Source: Harmonia axyridis
Lineage: Eukaryota > Arthropoda > Insecta > Coleoptera > Coccinellidae
Assembly (NCBI RefSeq): GCF_914767665.1
Contig: NC_059503.1
Span: 31,682,001 to 31,746,000, forward strand
DNA length: 64,000 nucleotides
Direction of reading: 5' to 3'
Shown: positions 46,997-58,703 of the stretch, one piece after another
Numbering within the stretch: the first letter of the stretch is position 1
Layout of the letters: each line of letters opens with the position of its first letter
Notes under the pieces: generated by a model
What the model saw: the letters and a program-made list of their open reading frames with translations, nothing else
Databases searched by the model: none
What the model was told of the DNA's origin: nothing
Position numbers and translations under genes: made by a program

Positions 46997-48471
46997 CAGT
47001 GCCCTATTACCGCCTAGGCCAACATAGGCCATGGCCTAGGGGCGGCACAATTTTAGGGGCGGCAAATTTTTCGGTGAATAAAAAAAAATTCTTTAACTCC
47101 TCTACGAAAATGTAGAAATAGCCATCTTCGAAAATTTCGCACATTTTTTCATTACCGATGTATAATTCTTTTGAATGGAAGATAGAAATATTGTTGCATT
47201 TTTCACACCCCTCGGTAATCTGAAAATCAAAGGAGCCGCCCTAAAACCGAACAGCAGTCGGCACTGTCGGCGGTTAAGCGCATCAAAGAGAACATGGAAA
47301 ACCTATCCTATCGTAAATTGTAATTGCTACTAATAAAACACGGATTACTGTCAGGGAAATCAGAGGACTGGCATAATATTTAAAATATGAATGCGGCACG
47401 TTTGATGAGTTGCCCTAGTAGGTATTATTTTCAATGGATGCAAGTAACTAGTTAAATTTTTTGCGTGAATTTCGGAATCGGCACTGGCAGCTCGTCAGTC
47501 CTATTTTTCCGTCCATGCAATACACTCAGAATCTAGAACTAACCACTATAGAGTTGTCGCCAGTCATTTTTAAACATTGCTAGTGCAATTTTTAGTATAA
47601 ATAAATTTTGTGGGAACTTATCTTCAGATCTACTTGTTCATTCTTTTTTTCGCTATGTCAAGAAAACGTGAAAGTGGTTGTGAATATAGAAAACGAGCAA
47701 AGGAAAGATCAGAAAAAAATGAGGAACTGGTGAAGAAGATTCCCAAGATTGACACCTTTTTACAAAAAGGTGATAAAAAACAAAAAGTGGACTCGACAGA
47801 GCTGAGTGAAATTCAACAAGAATTCGATCAACCTTCAACAAGTGGTAACAACACATCAAACAAAGCTGAAAGCATTATGGAGATTCCGGAACAAGTGGAA
47901 TCTTGTGAAAATCCGAAAAAAGCTTTTCCAGAAATTAGCGGCAGTTCAGATAACTTCAGTGATGATCCAGCTCTGTGGGATGAAATAACAGAGGAGTTGA
48001 GGCAGAATTTTATCAATCGTGGAATTAAACAAAATATTGATTTATTAGATTTTGAAGCTTCAAGAAGGAATTACAATGATCGCGTTCGATATTGTTCGAA
48101 AGGATTGTTTAAAACCCGATTGAAAAATGCCGAGACTCACACTCGCGATTTCTTGATTTACTCTGCCAGCACAGGACGTCTCTACTGTCTGCCATGCCGT
48201 TTATTCAGACTTCGAAGCTGTGTTGCAAAAATTTGCGGAAAAGAAGGCAAGAAGAAAACCATTATTAGTTTGATTATGAAAGCTGTAATTTTTTACTATG
48301 AAATATAACTCTGAAACATTAGATTGTTTTATTTCCAGATAGAAAATTGTCTTTATCAACTTCTGCGAAAATCACGTATTTAAAAAATTTGAATTTTTAA
48401 AATTCTCATTACTCATAGGGGCGGCAAATTGTTTTTGGCCTAGGGGCGGAAAAGAGTTTAATCCGGCCCTG
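46997..48471 (+). mobile_element. hAT element inserted in the Tc1 terminal repeat, TSD AGTGATCC
   Basis: AGTGATCC occurs at 46989-46996 and 48472-48479. The ends CAGTGCCCTATTACC and the complement of CAGGGCCGGATTAAAC enclose sub-terminal CCTAGGGGCGGCA-type motifs on both sides. Inside is an internally deleted transposase gene. Confidence 0.95.
47655..48308 (+). CDS. Internally deleted hAT transposase (TTF-type zinc finger N-terminus)
   Basis: Starting at ATG 47655 (chosen over upstream in-frame codons because MSRKRESGCEYRKRAKERSE is a typical start for this group), the frame runs 217 codons. An acidic low-complexity linker is followed by LWDEITEELRQNFINRGIKQ, RNYNDRVRYCSKGLFKTRL, ETHTRDFLIYSASTGRLYC and LPCRLF. 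That is the TTF-type zinc finger of ZMYM1-like hAT transposases. Immediately after CRLF the frame switches to unrelated residues. Another frame there (48210-48273) reads DFEAVLQKFAEKKARRKPLL and stops, the usual C-terminus of the family. So the catalytic core is deleted and the C-terminus is joined out of frame. The product could at most bind DNA. Confidence 0.85.
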   Translation: MSRKRESGCEYRKRAKERSEKNEELVKKIPKIDTFLQKGDKKQKVDSTELSEIQQEFDQPSTSGNNTSNKAESIMEIPEQVESCENPKKAFPEISGSSDNFSDDPALWDEITEELRQNFINRGIKQNIDLLDFEASRRNYNDRVRYCSKGLFKTRLKNAETHTRDFLIYSASTGRLYCLPCRLFRLRSCVAKICGKEGKKKTIISLIMKAVIFYYEI

Positions 48472-48501
48472 AGTGATCCCTATCAATTGTTGAGCAGTGT
48501 A

Positions 48502-51500
48502 GTTACTGTTGAATGCCAAATGTTTTCAGTGGAATAGATCTTTGTTATCCCAATTTAGTTTTGAAAGCAATACTGAAATTTTGCATGTCCTACCGCCCTT
48601 TGTATCTTGTGGTGTGATAGGTAATTTTTCTTCGATCGTACGCAGTCATTCGTATGTGAAAATCAGATATAGTACTTACGCATTATTTATCGGTGTCGAA
48701 AAAAATTTTTTTGTGCTATTTTGTTTCATTATGATCTCTTCAACACATTACATAGAAGTTGGATTTTTATGTTTGCGATATACCATGTGTTTTTCGATAT
48801 GTTTGACCATTTTATTTTATTCAAAAACCTTGGAAACACTTGGTGTAATATTATATAGGATGCTTCACCGCGATAGCCTATTAGACGTTTATGGAGAACG
48901 TATCATAATTTTTTGCTGAAAATTCGCATGTTGGGGTTAAAGACAATGATCTTCGACTCTGAAATATTTCCAGATCTCTAGAACTTCCGGTTTCATCGGA
49001 AACAGACTACTACCTTCTTATTTAAAATGGTACATCCAGTACATTATTGCATCATTAGATAGCTGATTTGATGATAATTTCGGCAATGGCAATGTGCCAT
49101 AACTTCGATAAAAACTCAAGGGTTCATGAGATAATAGGATTTTTATGAAAATAATTGTGGCGACGATGACTCTTTCTTTTTAATATTTCTGCAGAAAAGT
49201 TTTTCCCGAAAAAAGCTTTTCGATTTTCTATCCTGCAAATACGTAGTATTTTAAGACTGTTTGCGGTTTGAACCAAAAGTGTACAGAATGTTTATGAGAA
49301 GATCATGAACTTGATGAACACAAATTCATCAAAACTTGAGATATCCAAATTTGAATCTATATTTTTTTGTTGGGATTTCGAAGTGATTACGAGGGAGATC
49401 ATGTTGTTATTTGATGCTTTTTCAGCAGGGGCGCCGAAAAATTGTTTGCTTCAGGCGCGAAAATTACTCGCGTCGGCCCTGTTTAAATCCTATGGAAAAT
49501 GTGTAAGATAGGATGGGGAAGAGTATGTCCACTTCGCACCTTCAAAGACAGTGCTAGATATTGCTATTCACGAAGTTGAGTACGTATGACTTCCACAGTT
49601 TTGCTTTCTGTTCATTTTCGAATTGACACCTATCAGGGTAAAACGATTTCGATGACCAAACTGGAAATGACAATCAGAAGGTCAATGCTTGCATTTTTAA
49701 TTTGTTGTTAGTTTTTCATGAACTTCAACTTGCGCATAAACATATTTTTCAAGGAAATGAAGAATGGAATTAATGCCCTAATTTGTCTTGTTCACTATAA
49801 AATGAGCATCGCAATCGTCTCCTGAGTCTTGCTTACATAACAAGGCACCAAGTGGACCTCCCATAGGCTACCATTGACCCAGATATACCAATGTTGACGA
49901 CTCTTACGCATAAGAATATATTCAGTCGTTGATTTGCTTGCAAAATATTATTAGTTCAATTCATTATATTGGTTCGTAAAAGTAAAGCAATAAATACCCT
50001 CTTGATTCGCTATATGAATAATAAACCTTGGATGAGTTTGCGACAAAAATTCTAACCCCTCTTGAAATTGTCATAAGTAGTTTACGTTTCGAAAATTCAG
50101 ATGCAGTACCTATCTACTAGGTAATATTGGATTTGTAGTTTTTGATATAGAAATTTTATATTTATTTTTGGTTGATGTATAATATACAGAATATAATATG
50201 GTTTATTCAGAGACAACAACAAATTCACATACAAACTAGTTAAATCCTTATTGAAAGAAAAACACACTTGAAAAAAATGAAACAAGCCAAGCGTATCCTT
50301 CTAAATATGAACTATAACTAATTTGAAAAGTAGCAGAGTACAGGTTCAGACAAGTTGCGCAATATGATATTCAAACTTAAAACTGTTTGAAGAAGTTTGA
50401 TTTCAAGCCAAACCTAAAGATACAGAAATAAATGCAAGTCAAACTTTTTAACGTAAAAAGTTTGATTTTCAAGTCAAGTCAAGTTTGTGAGTAAAAGAAA
50501 AATTTTTGACTCGAATGCATCTCTAATTAAGACACCCTGTAAATTTAGATTGCATGCATATAAGTTCACTTATCGAAACTTTTGATTAAAAATCATACCT
50601 ACATCGATTAATCTCTCCAATTATTATTGACATGTAATCAGAATTCACCCTATTCTGTTTAAATTACTTATTATTGAGATCGTTCTCAAAATTTAGTGTT
50701 GCTACAATTCCTAAGAAAAATTTCCTACCTACTGAACGTAGTGTTTGGTTGTAATGTTGAAACAAAATTAAATCAGTCCTTGTTAGGAAACAATGAACAT
50801 TGAAGAATGTAAGAATTGGTACTGTAGATATATCCAATAAGTCATGGTCGAACAAGCTAGGTTCCTTGGGCAAAACCCAGAGTAAAATGTGTGGGAAATA
50901 ACGACGATAGTCTATGACATTCCTTATGCAGAAAAGAAATATGAAGAACAAGATATGAATACTTAACAAGTCTGATAATGAAGAGATTCTTAACTGGCAA
51001 AAAGCAACGAACATAAAAGAAATTGAATACATTAACCATTCCTTGTACATGGTTCAACATGATGATGGCCCAACGCACTTTGCTGTGGATTTAAGTACAC
51101 CTATTGAAGTAAAGAATTACCTAATTTGTGGTTCTATCATCATTGCGTTAAAATTTTACTCACGATGGAAAATAAGAAAAATAGAGATAGTGGAAATGAG
51201 ATATCAATATCGTGCGTCCGTCAAATCAAAAGCCACAAAACCACCACCCCTATTCAAAATCCAATTTTTATAGTGCGATTTGTTTATAGTATACTTGTTT
51301 TTAATTTAATCGAATTTTAATTTCAAGGTGAAGTTCGGAAATTCAAATCTGCTATCTAGAATTTCTAAAACTGCATACCTATTTATTTTGAGTTTCAATA
51401 TATTTGTCCAATTAGTGCCAAAATGCAGGGATGTCTTTATGGGATAATTACTAAAATGTGCCTTTGAGGACTAACGAAATCGACAAAACAAAACGTCCTT

Positions 51501-52002
51501 TGATAAATTCGACAAGGTGATTTTGAGTTAAAAATACGATTTGATATAAAAATGAAAACATGCCTGAGAGGAATAACAGAGGCTATTTCAAAGATAATTG
51601 AAGAACCCGCAATTTGAAAGCGCTAAATTATACAGGGTGCAGCACCATTGATGCAACGCTTTGTTAGGGTTACCTAAGCTAAGAAATTTTCGATTTTTTT
51701 TTTCGACTCACCATCATGCTCCATTAGAGCTAAATTTTCTCGAATTGTTTAGTGACCACGTAAATGGTAAATTGTAAATGACCACGTTTTTTTACGAAAC
51801 ACCCTTTTTTTTATTGAAATTTCAGATTGTATGGAATATATGAACCCAATTTTGTTCGAACTCTTCATTCTTTAATTTTTCATAAAATTAAAAAACCTTA
51901 TAACTCTGAACTAAGATATTTGAATGAGATTTCGAAAGTGAATACTAGGACAACAGAGGTAGTAATAAGTACTAATGACTTTTTAATAATCATTGAGAAC
52001 TA
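48502..52002. other. No gene recognised; isolated transposon ends
   Basis: About 3.5 kb of AT-rich sequence. 49428-49485 (CAGGGGCGCC ... GCGTCGGCCCTG) looks like a short hAT-type end without its partner. A CAGGGTGCAGCACC end is at 51632. The 136-codon frame at 48509-48919 and frames at 50664-51078 are low-complexity and unrecognised. Confidence 0.35.
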
Positions 52003-52230
52003 CTAGGTGTTCAAAATGAGAAGGTTCATTAATGACTTATTGAAACGTTGAGATTTTGGCTCATTCCAAATAGCATACCATGTATTTTATTTTTTTATTA
52101 GGTAGCAAATTTTATTATCTTTGAAAAATTCTCTACCATGGGAGAAATTGAAATAAAGGGTGTGCCATTTGAAAATTGCCCAATATTAATGAATAAGTCA
52201 TCAATGAATTGTATCATTTTGAACACCTTG
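52003..52230. mobile_element. 228-bp TA-flanked MITE
   Basis: CTAGGTGTTCAAAATGAGAAGG at the left pairs with the complement of CATTTTGAACACCTTG at the right; inner ATTAATGACTTATT/AATAAGTCATCAAT also pairs. TA lies on both sides. No coding sequence. Confidence 0.7.
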
Positions 52231-52232
52231 TA

Positions 52233-53519
52233 AAATTCCTAATTATTATCTAAAAGTCGGTAGATACTTACCTCTCTTTCTTCTAGTGTTCACAGTCAAA
52301 ATTTTATTCAAATAAATTCATTCATTTTGAAGTTAGTAGGTTTTTCTAAAATCAATTATAATGTTTTTAATCGTTTAATGTATGTATATGCAAAGCGGTT
52401 GTTTTAGTCTTTCTTTTTCAATTTACCTTTGGATTTGAGGACTTCAAATTGAGTCTTTTTGATCTATTGGAAATATATTCATAATTTCTCTTGTGAGAAT
52501 TTTATATACATTACACCCTCCCTCTGTATAGTACCATGGATCCGCCACTGCCTTAATAGGCAAAATCGAATCAAAAGATAAGTCACCTTAACAATGGTGA
52601 AAGACAGCCATAATTTAATCCAATTTTTGTGTAGTTCTAGCTTCAATCTATAGGGATCTTTTGTCTTAAAGTGTGACCTATACACTGAATTTCCTGGTAT
52701 TCGCTGAACCAAAACGAGATTGACTTGGAAATGTATAATCATACTCAATGTTATATGTCCAGAAGATTTCAATTGAACGGATGTACCTGGTATTCCTTCG
52801 TAATTAGGGAAGTACCTTGAAGTCTTTCTGGTCGGAAATAACCACCGAAATTCACGTTGAAATATTCACAATGATAAGTCCCCATGTACAGAACTGCAGA
52901 TATCATTAATTATTTCCTTATTCGAATATTTTCACGGGTACCTACTTATATTCGTGTTTTAATTTATTGTTATATTATAATGAATAATTATGAGGAGAAA
53001 AAACGTGATAGCTATGACTACTTTTCACTCAATTTTTGTGTTCTTCATTCGTATTGAAATCTCCATGAAATTGTCAGTACATAGGTCGCTTTATTAATAT
53101 TGTAAAATTCATTCCATATAGGTCAAGGGAACTGTAACAACCTAAAATCCCAATATTTTCTTCCTTCAGTACCTAGTTTGATAACCACCGCCGATAATGA
53201 TGAATAAATTTTGACCGCTCTTAGTTTTAAAATTTCAACTATACACTGCTCTATAAAAAAATATGCTCTTTATTCATTGATATTTTTCATTCCTTTATAC
53301 ATAATATCCATACGGTAAACCAATAAATGTTTAGCAATCAAACCTAATTTAATCCTGATCGCGTAACCAGGTTTGATCACATCATAAGAACTTTAGGAAA
53401 TAGACCATAGAACATTCAAGAAGAATAGTGAGAAGAGAGAAACACCCGATATTTCCATGATTACAGATTCGATTGGATGGATATTAAGCGTGTATATGTA
53501 TGTAGAATATCCATGTAGA
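52233..53519. other. No gene recognised
   Basis: The CCATGGATCCGCCACTGCC motif at 52535 resembles a common transposon terminus but has no partner here. The 97-codon minus frame (52479-52772) is unrecognised. Confidence 0.35.
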
Positions 53520-53789
53520 GGTACAAAATTCAAGAAACATATCGAAACACGACGTCGAGATGATTTTTACATAGCAAAAGTTAATACTACATTAATGAAT
53601 AAATCCACATTTAGCAGGGGATTAGTTATATTTAATAAACTACCTGAAAAGATCAAATATTGTAATAATTATAGAGAATTCAAAAAATGTTTAATGAGTT
53701 ATATTTATGAAGAATTTAATTAAGTTAGTGGATTACATTTGTATTGTTTTCAATAGCCGAGTGCTAAATAAAGTTTATTATTATTATTA
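53520..53789 (+). pseudogene. LINE ORF2 C-terminal fragment with ATT tail
   Basis: In frame it reads HIETRRRDDFYIAKVNTTLM, NKSTFSRGLVIFNKLPEKIK and YCNNYREFKKCLMSYIYEEF, then stop. This is the C-terminal region after RT in CR1/L2-like LINEs, the same architecture as the end of the 29571-31526 frame though a different family. About 65 bp of 3' UTR and a (TTA)n tail follow. It is severely 5'-truncated; only ~65 codons are recognisable. Confidence 0.7.
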
Positions 53790-54094
53790 AAAACAAAAAC
53801 CTAATATTTCATTGAGAACTGAATAGACCGATGTTAAATTTTACACGAATAAATAGAATAGCAATACGAAGCTCCCTTCGACTGATCACATCATCAGAAC
53901 ATTCAGAACCATAACATTCATATTTATTCACAAAAATCATTCACATTTTCATCTCACTGAGGTGAAAAAATAATACTCATAACACCACAAGACAAGCTTT
54001 GATAGCTTGATACAATCGATTCAGTTAATTCTACATGAGAATATAGGATATATGAAAAATAAACAATAAACTAAAAATTTTCGCTGTAATCAAT

Positions 54095-54360
54095 GGCTGC
54101 GTTCAGCGGAAAAATCAGTTGCAAATCTGATCACTGAGTCCTCGCTAATCCTAAATTGATCAGAGAATGGTTAGAAAATACCTAAACTCTAAAACCTCTG
54201 TTTTTACAGTTCTCACAACGTGTTGAACTCAGTGAGCGTAATTCAAAGTCGCTCAGAAAAATGGCGTCCGCTCACTAAACATGTTGCGCTCACTGATCAA
54301 ATCCGTTCAGCGAAAATTAGTCCAACTGTTTTAGAACTGTTGTGTCCGCTGAACGCAGCC
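54095..54360. mobile_element. 266-bp MITE with GGCTGCGTTCAGCGGA ends
   Basis: GGCTGCGTTCAGCGGA and its exact complement TCCGCTGAACGCAGCC bound the element. Additional internal CGCTCA/TGAGCG and GATCACTGAG/CTCACTGATC pairs make it strongly self-complementary. A target duplication is not clear (flanks AAT and TAT), so the superfamily is open. Confidence 0.8.
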
Positions 54361-55656
54361 TATAAGACATATAGTCTGCAAAATACAGAATACAAATAAC
54401 ACTAATATAACATAACAAGGATGATATAAACATAACAAGATGAATTTGAAACAATTAATATTCTTGACCCCCCAATGAGATAGAAAAAGCAGAAATCTCT
54501 CCATAAAAAAAAGAAAAGGTAGACACCAGAAAAACGAGACAAAGAAAAGAATTAGACCTCATATTCAGTAATTGTACACATTATTAACGTCAACACAATA
54601 GTGCACCCGCAACCAAGGTTTTTCAAAGAACCACTTCCTAAGTATGGATTTAGATAGCTTTGATTTGAGAAAAAAATATTGGCACCAGATACGAGTGGCA
54701 CCTCTGGATGAGGTCTTGCTATCACAACCGTATTGTGTAGATATGATCCTTGGGTCATATTTGTGTTTCATGTAAACAAGTTCTGTTCTATACTTATAGT
54801 ATTGTCTATATATTTCGGTGCAGAAATAGAGTTGTCTCAAATAAAAATTCCGGAAATTGAGTATTATAGTATATGTAATTTTCAATAAAAATTTTTGAAC
54901 AATTTCTAGCCTTTTTCTGATAAACATTTGAGGCTGTCCTCCAGGCTATGATATCACATCTAAAGTGACTTTCCGCCATAAAGCATAATATCGAACTCTC
55001 ATTAAATCCATTGTAGCACCTTAGTGAGGTATCTCATTTTGCTGAAATGGATCTGAGTTTCTTCAGTAGATATTCATCTGAGCACCATAAATCTAAAATA
55101 AAGAAAATTCAAGAAGAATTTGGAAAAAATTAGAAAGGACTGACTTGTCCGCTCTAGTCTCAATTGGATCGGGCTAGTGAGGTCAGGTAGCGACGATTTT
55201 TCTATCGGCTGAAATGTTCCAATCCAAAATTTGAACCATGATAGTGAAAGAGATTATTATTTTCGAAAAGTTGATTACTCACAGAAAGAGGAGAAATAAT
55301 ACGAGATGATCGGAGTAATTTAGAATTCCTAGTTTCCTCTACAAAATTTTTCCAACAAAGTAATATTTGACATATATTGTGTTGAAAATAGGTAGGTATT
55401 CTAATTCAATTTTTTCATGCCATGCCACTGAATATCAATCGAGTTATTGTATTCGGTAGTGATTGAACTTTTATTTCTATTTTGGATTTTTCATAAACGT
55501 AATACAATATTCTATTACAATACAGGAAATAGAAATAAAAAAAATTGTGCCTTCCTATTTTTAATTTAATAATTCAATCTTTCAACAAAAGGTCTTTATC
55601 CATAAATTTTAAAGGTTATGAATTTAAGATTTTGAGGGAATTCGTCCCTATTGGTA
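54361..55656. other. No gene recognised
   Basis: AT-rich spacer. The 120-codon minus frame at 54565-54927 is unrecognised and has no splice support. Confidence 0.35.
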
Positions 55657-55881
55657 TATAGGGTTGGGATGAAGTATGGAACCAAGTAAATATCTTTCGA
55701 ACGGAAATACCATTATTTATGAAATTCAGCAGGTTCGTGCAATGGTGCAAAATGCATCTGACGTACAATTTTTTGTTGAAAATATACTTCTGGTTGAACC
55801 GCAAATAACTGCAAAATTTCATCAAAATTGTCCTTTTCGTTCAAAAGATTACTTGGGTCCATACTCTACCCCAACTCTGTG
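55657..55881. mobile_element. 225-bp TA-flanked MITE
   Basis: TATAGGGTTGGGATGAAGTATGG at the left pairs with the complement of CCATACTCTACCCCAACTCTGTG at the right, continuing through AAGTAAATATCTTTCGAACGG. TA flanks are at 55655-55656 and 55882-55883. The 83-codon frame across it is incidental. Confidence 0.75.
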
Positions 55882-56231
55882 TACAATACGACTTACAATG
55901 AAGGAATTGAAAACATTTGAGATTTGAAAAAAATAATATGCAATTTAAAAAAAAATCGCATAAAGAGCTCTTGAGCGCTCGCCATTCATGCGCCATTGAA
56001 ACCCTATAATTGTTTATAACTAGATATATATTTGATGTGGTGGTTCTGATGATATAATTCCCTTAAAATTTGAAATTAACATTCGAATGGATTTTTTAGG
56101 TATACCAACCAAATTTCAACCTTATTAAAATATTGGGAAGGGTTTTTCGAAGTTTTGCTCAATTTTTTTTATTTTAGTAGTAGCGCAATCAACAGCAAAT
56201 GCTGTACTTAGCTATATATCTTCATATTATA

Positions 56232-56731
56232 CAGAATGTTTTACGTAAGCGGGTCACTGAATCTTGTGGCTTATCCTTCGAGCAGAATTGAAAAGTGACC
56301 CATCAATATGATAGTATATTTAACGGGCTATCCAAATATGTTATTGGAAAAACTATTGAATAAAGGCATTAAAAGTTATTGAAGAAAAACTATTTTTTGC
56401 GAATATTACAAGTTTTCAAATTAAACATGTCTATAGACAATTTCTCATCAATTGATTCTTCATTTGAAATGAAAGGATGGAAAGTTATTGAAGAAAAACC
56501 GTTTTCCCAAAAAAAATTCTTTATCAAATTTGGCTGGTTTTCGAAATGAGAAAAATTTGTTTTGGGAAAACGGTTTTTCCTCAATAACTTTTCATGCCTC
56601 GGTTTGATAGTTTTTTCAATAACATATTAGGATAGCCCGTGAAAAATACTATTATTTTGATGAATCAATTTTCGGTATTGCTCAGAGGATAAACCACAAA
56701 ATCCAGTGACCCGCTTACGTGAAACACCCTG
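56232..56731. mobile_element. 500-bp palindromic MITE
   Basis: CAGAATGTTTTACGTAAGCGGG pairs with the complement of CCCGCTTACGTGAAACACCCTG. The pairing continues inward through GTCACTGAAT...GTGG and a TTATTGAAGAAAAACCGTTTTCCC hairpin near the centre. TA precedes it; the right flank is TC, so the right target copy has mutated or the end is slightly off. Confidence 0.75.
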
Positions 56732-57757
56732 TCCATCCACATTCAAAATTTCAATTTGGTCCCTGGTAGGATATTCTGTCAATGAAATATTAGGTAGTTT
56801 TTTCTTCGATATTCCACCAGAATGTTATATGGTTCTGATGTTGCGATCAACAATAATTTTTCTCCTAGCTTCAAACTGTTATTGTTATTCTTTATGTTCT
56901 CTCAGAATCTTAACTTGTTCGGATTAAGTCCTTTTTTGGTATTCTTCTTGAATTGTTGGAATTTTTTTTCAATGTCTCGCTTGAATTTTCTATGATTTTA
57001 GTGACGATATCAACACGAATGTTGTATGCAGTTTGAAATCGTTATTGTACTTACATTCATATCGTCATTGAAATATTTTGCACTCACCATGAAACTTACT
57101 GTTATTCTTCCTGTGGGTTTTAAATTACCAACAAAACAAAATTTCGAACGGTCATATCAAAGAACTTAACCATGTATTCAAAATCTGAACCTATGCTGTT
57201 GTGAATTTCAAGTTTCTAGTTCTTTCCGTTCGAGAGTTTGATATAGTATTTAGGGACGGCCGGCACCATAGAGTACTACTAACTGTCATTGTGACTAAAT
57301 GATGGTCTGATCAGTTTGGCGAACGACCGCTCATTGAAACTTAAACAATGATTTCGAATATAATAATAAAATGCCTAGCACTAGAGCGAAAAATCTGGAA
57401 AAGTTTCATTGGAAAAATACTGATATTCGAAAAATTCGGCGGAAGCAATGTTGTGAAATTTGTTTTTCAAAAAAAAAAGGTGTTTACCGCGTGGAGTATT
57501 GAGTAATTTGTAACAATCGAACGCACAATTCATCCATTACGATGTTCTTGCAGTGTAATCGGCATTAATTCCAGCCCTACTTCGAAACAATAGTTCTTCA
57601 TGGATTTTATCAATTGGAAATACAAATTCATTCAAGTGTCCAGTTCCTATCCCACCAATGCATTGAGAAATCCTTAAATAAAGTCTGCAGATATTACCAA
57701 ATACCATTTTGTTCACCTTGTCGGTTAGTGTGGTCGATCAGATGTATTAAATTCACA

Positions 57758-57779
57758 ATGCGGTTCACTGTTGTATTAG
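57758..57779 (+). CDS. Secreted Gly/Pro-rich protein, exon 1 (start of signal peptide)
   Basis: ATG CGG TTC ACT GTT GTA TTA G, then donor GTAAGC. Joining it to the acceptor at 58380 gives MRFTVVLGIICTSSVTISAA, a good signal peptide with probable cleavage after SA. The phase (one base left over, two supplied by the next exon) supports this start. An alternative ATG at 58322 was rejected. The mature gene continues in exons at 58381, 58704, 60867, 62365 and 62812. Confidence 0.7.
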
Positions 57780-57886
57780 GTAAGCCAGATCATTTTTTTT
57801 TTCAGAGTTTGATCGCTATAAGAATCTTTAACCTTAGTATATTTGAAAAACACCGAAAGGTATCAATGGGATTTTGATTATATATA

Positions 57887-58163
57887 CAGGGTGATTCCGA
57901 TGGAGATCGTCAGATTTAAGGAGAAGATTACACTCCAGTAATGTAAACTTATGGAAGAATCTTAAGCAGGTAGCGAATTTTTGGAAACGAAATGTACGGA
58001 ATATTGATAAAGCCTTACCAAAGTTATGAATAAAAGAAAAATCGTACAAATCACCCTGTAGACTCTCAATAAAGGCCCCCAACCATAAACCAAACATTGT
58101 TTCTAAACTTTGACTAGTGTAAACTTCTCCTAAAATCTGACGGTCTCCTCCGGAATTTCCCTG
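57887..58163. mobile_element. 277-bp MITE in intron 1 of the secreted-protein gene
   Basis: CAGGGTGATTCCGATGGAGATC pairs with the complement of GGTCTCCTCCGGAATTTCCCTG; GTCAGATTTAAGGAGAAG/CTTCTCCTAAAATCTGAC also pairs. TA flanks are at 57885-57886 and 58164-58165. A second CACCCTG-type motif sits inside near 58055. Confidence 0.8.
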
Positions 58164-58380
58164 TATATATAATAATAAATAATATAATAATAAACTTATA
58201 ATAATAATAATATATTTGAAAAACATGGGATTTTGTAAGCCAATAAAATAATATTTAACATAATCTACATAATAACATTTTCAAAATAAGTTCCGAAAAT
58301 TTCTTCTAAAATGTTTTGACTATGAAGGTATTGATTTATTTCTCTCTGGTAACGATACTATTATCAACTGTTTTTTGCAG

Positions 58381-58489
58381 GCATTATATGCACTTCAAGT
58401 GTGACTATTTCAGCTGCGGATAACAAATGGGTTTGGAAAGATAGTGGAAGAAGTGAAGAAGGAAGAAACCGTGATTCAAGATATGAGAA
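58381..58489 (+). CDS. Secreted Gly/Pro-rich protein, exon 2
   Basis: Acceptor TTTTTTGCAG, donor GTACAT. It completes the signal peptide and encodes ADNKWVWKDSGRSEEGRNRD, a polar, charged N-terminus of the mature protein. It ends with two bases of a Lys codon. Confidence 0.75.
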
Positions 58490-58703
58490 GTACATACTTA
58501 CGAATTATCATAGTCATATTGACATAAGTATTATCTATCAACCAGCAGAATCATTTGAATTTAGTTCCATTTTCATAGGGCTTTTTTTTTTGAAAATCTT
58601 CATGAAAATTCGGATTAATTATAAGATTTCACCATTTCAAGTCATATCACCTTTTTCTATAGGAATATAATAAATCAATATTGAATAAGTTGATTTTTTT
58701 TAG

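Larger units (their letters stand above)
45471..48499 (+). mobile_element. Tc1-like element carrying a hAT insertion
   Basis: The left end CACTGATCAACAATTGCTAGG continues GGATCACTTA; the right end is the complement of CACTGCTCAACAATTGATAGG followed by GATCACT. TA flanks are at 45469-45470 and 48500-48501. The right terminal repeat is split by a hAT element (46997-48471) that duplicated AGTGATCC. Without the hAT and one copy of its target, the element is 1546 bp, normal for Tc1. Confidence 0.92.

Noticed and set aside
48509..48919. 136-codon frame after the Tc1 element
   Set aside because: Phe/Ile/Cys-rich, typical of AT-rich noise, with no domain.
44690..57750. First exon(s) of the K2P gene
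   Set aside because: I looked on the minus strand for a TM1/pore-helix exon ending in a TTIG codon before a GT donor and found no convincing candidate.
58322..58420. ATG at 58322 opening a signal-peptide-like frame (MKVLIYFSLVTILLSTVFC)
   Set aside because: It runs into a stop after about 33 codons and needs no splice. The phase-matched exon at 57758-57779 joined to 58381 gives a full signal peptide continuous with the rest of the gene. T-rich sequence before an acceptor easily mimics a signal peptide.
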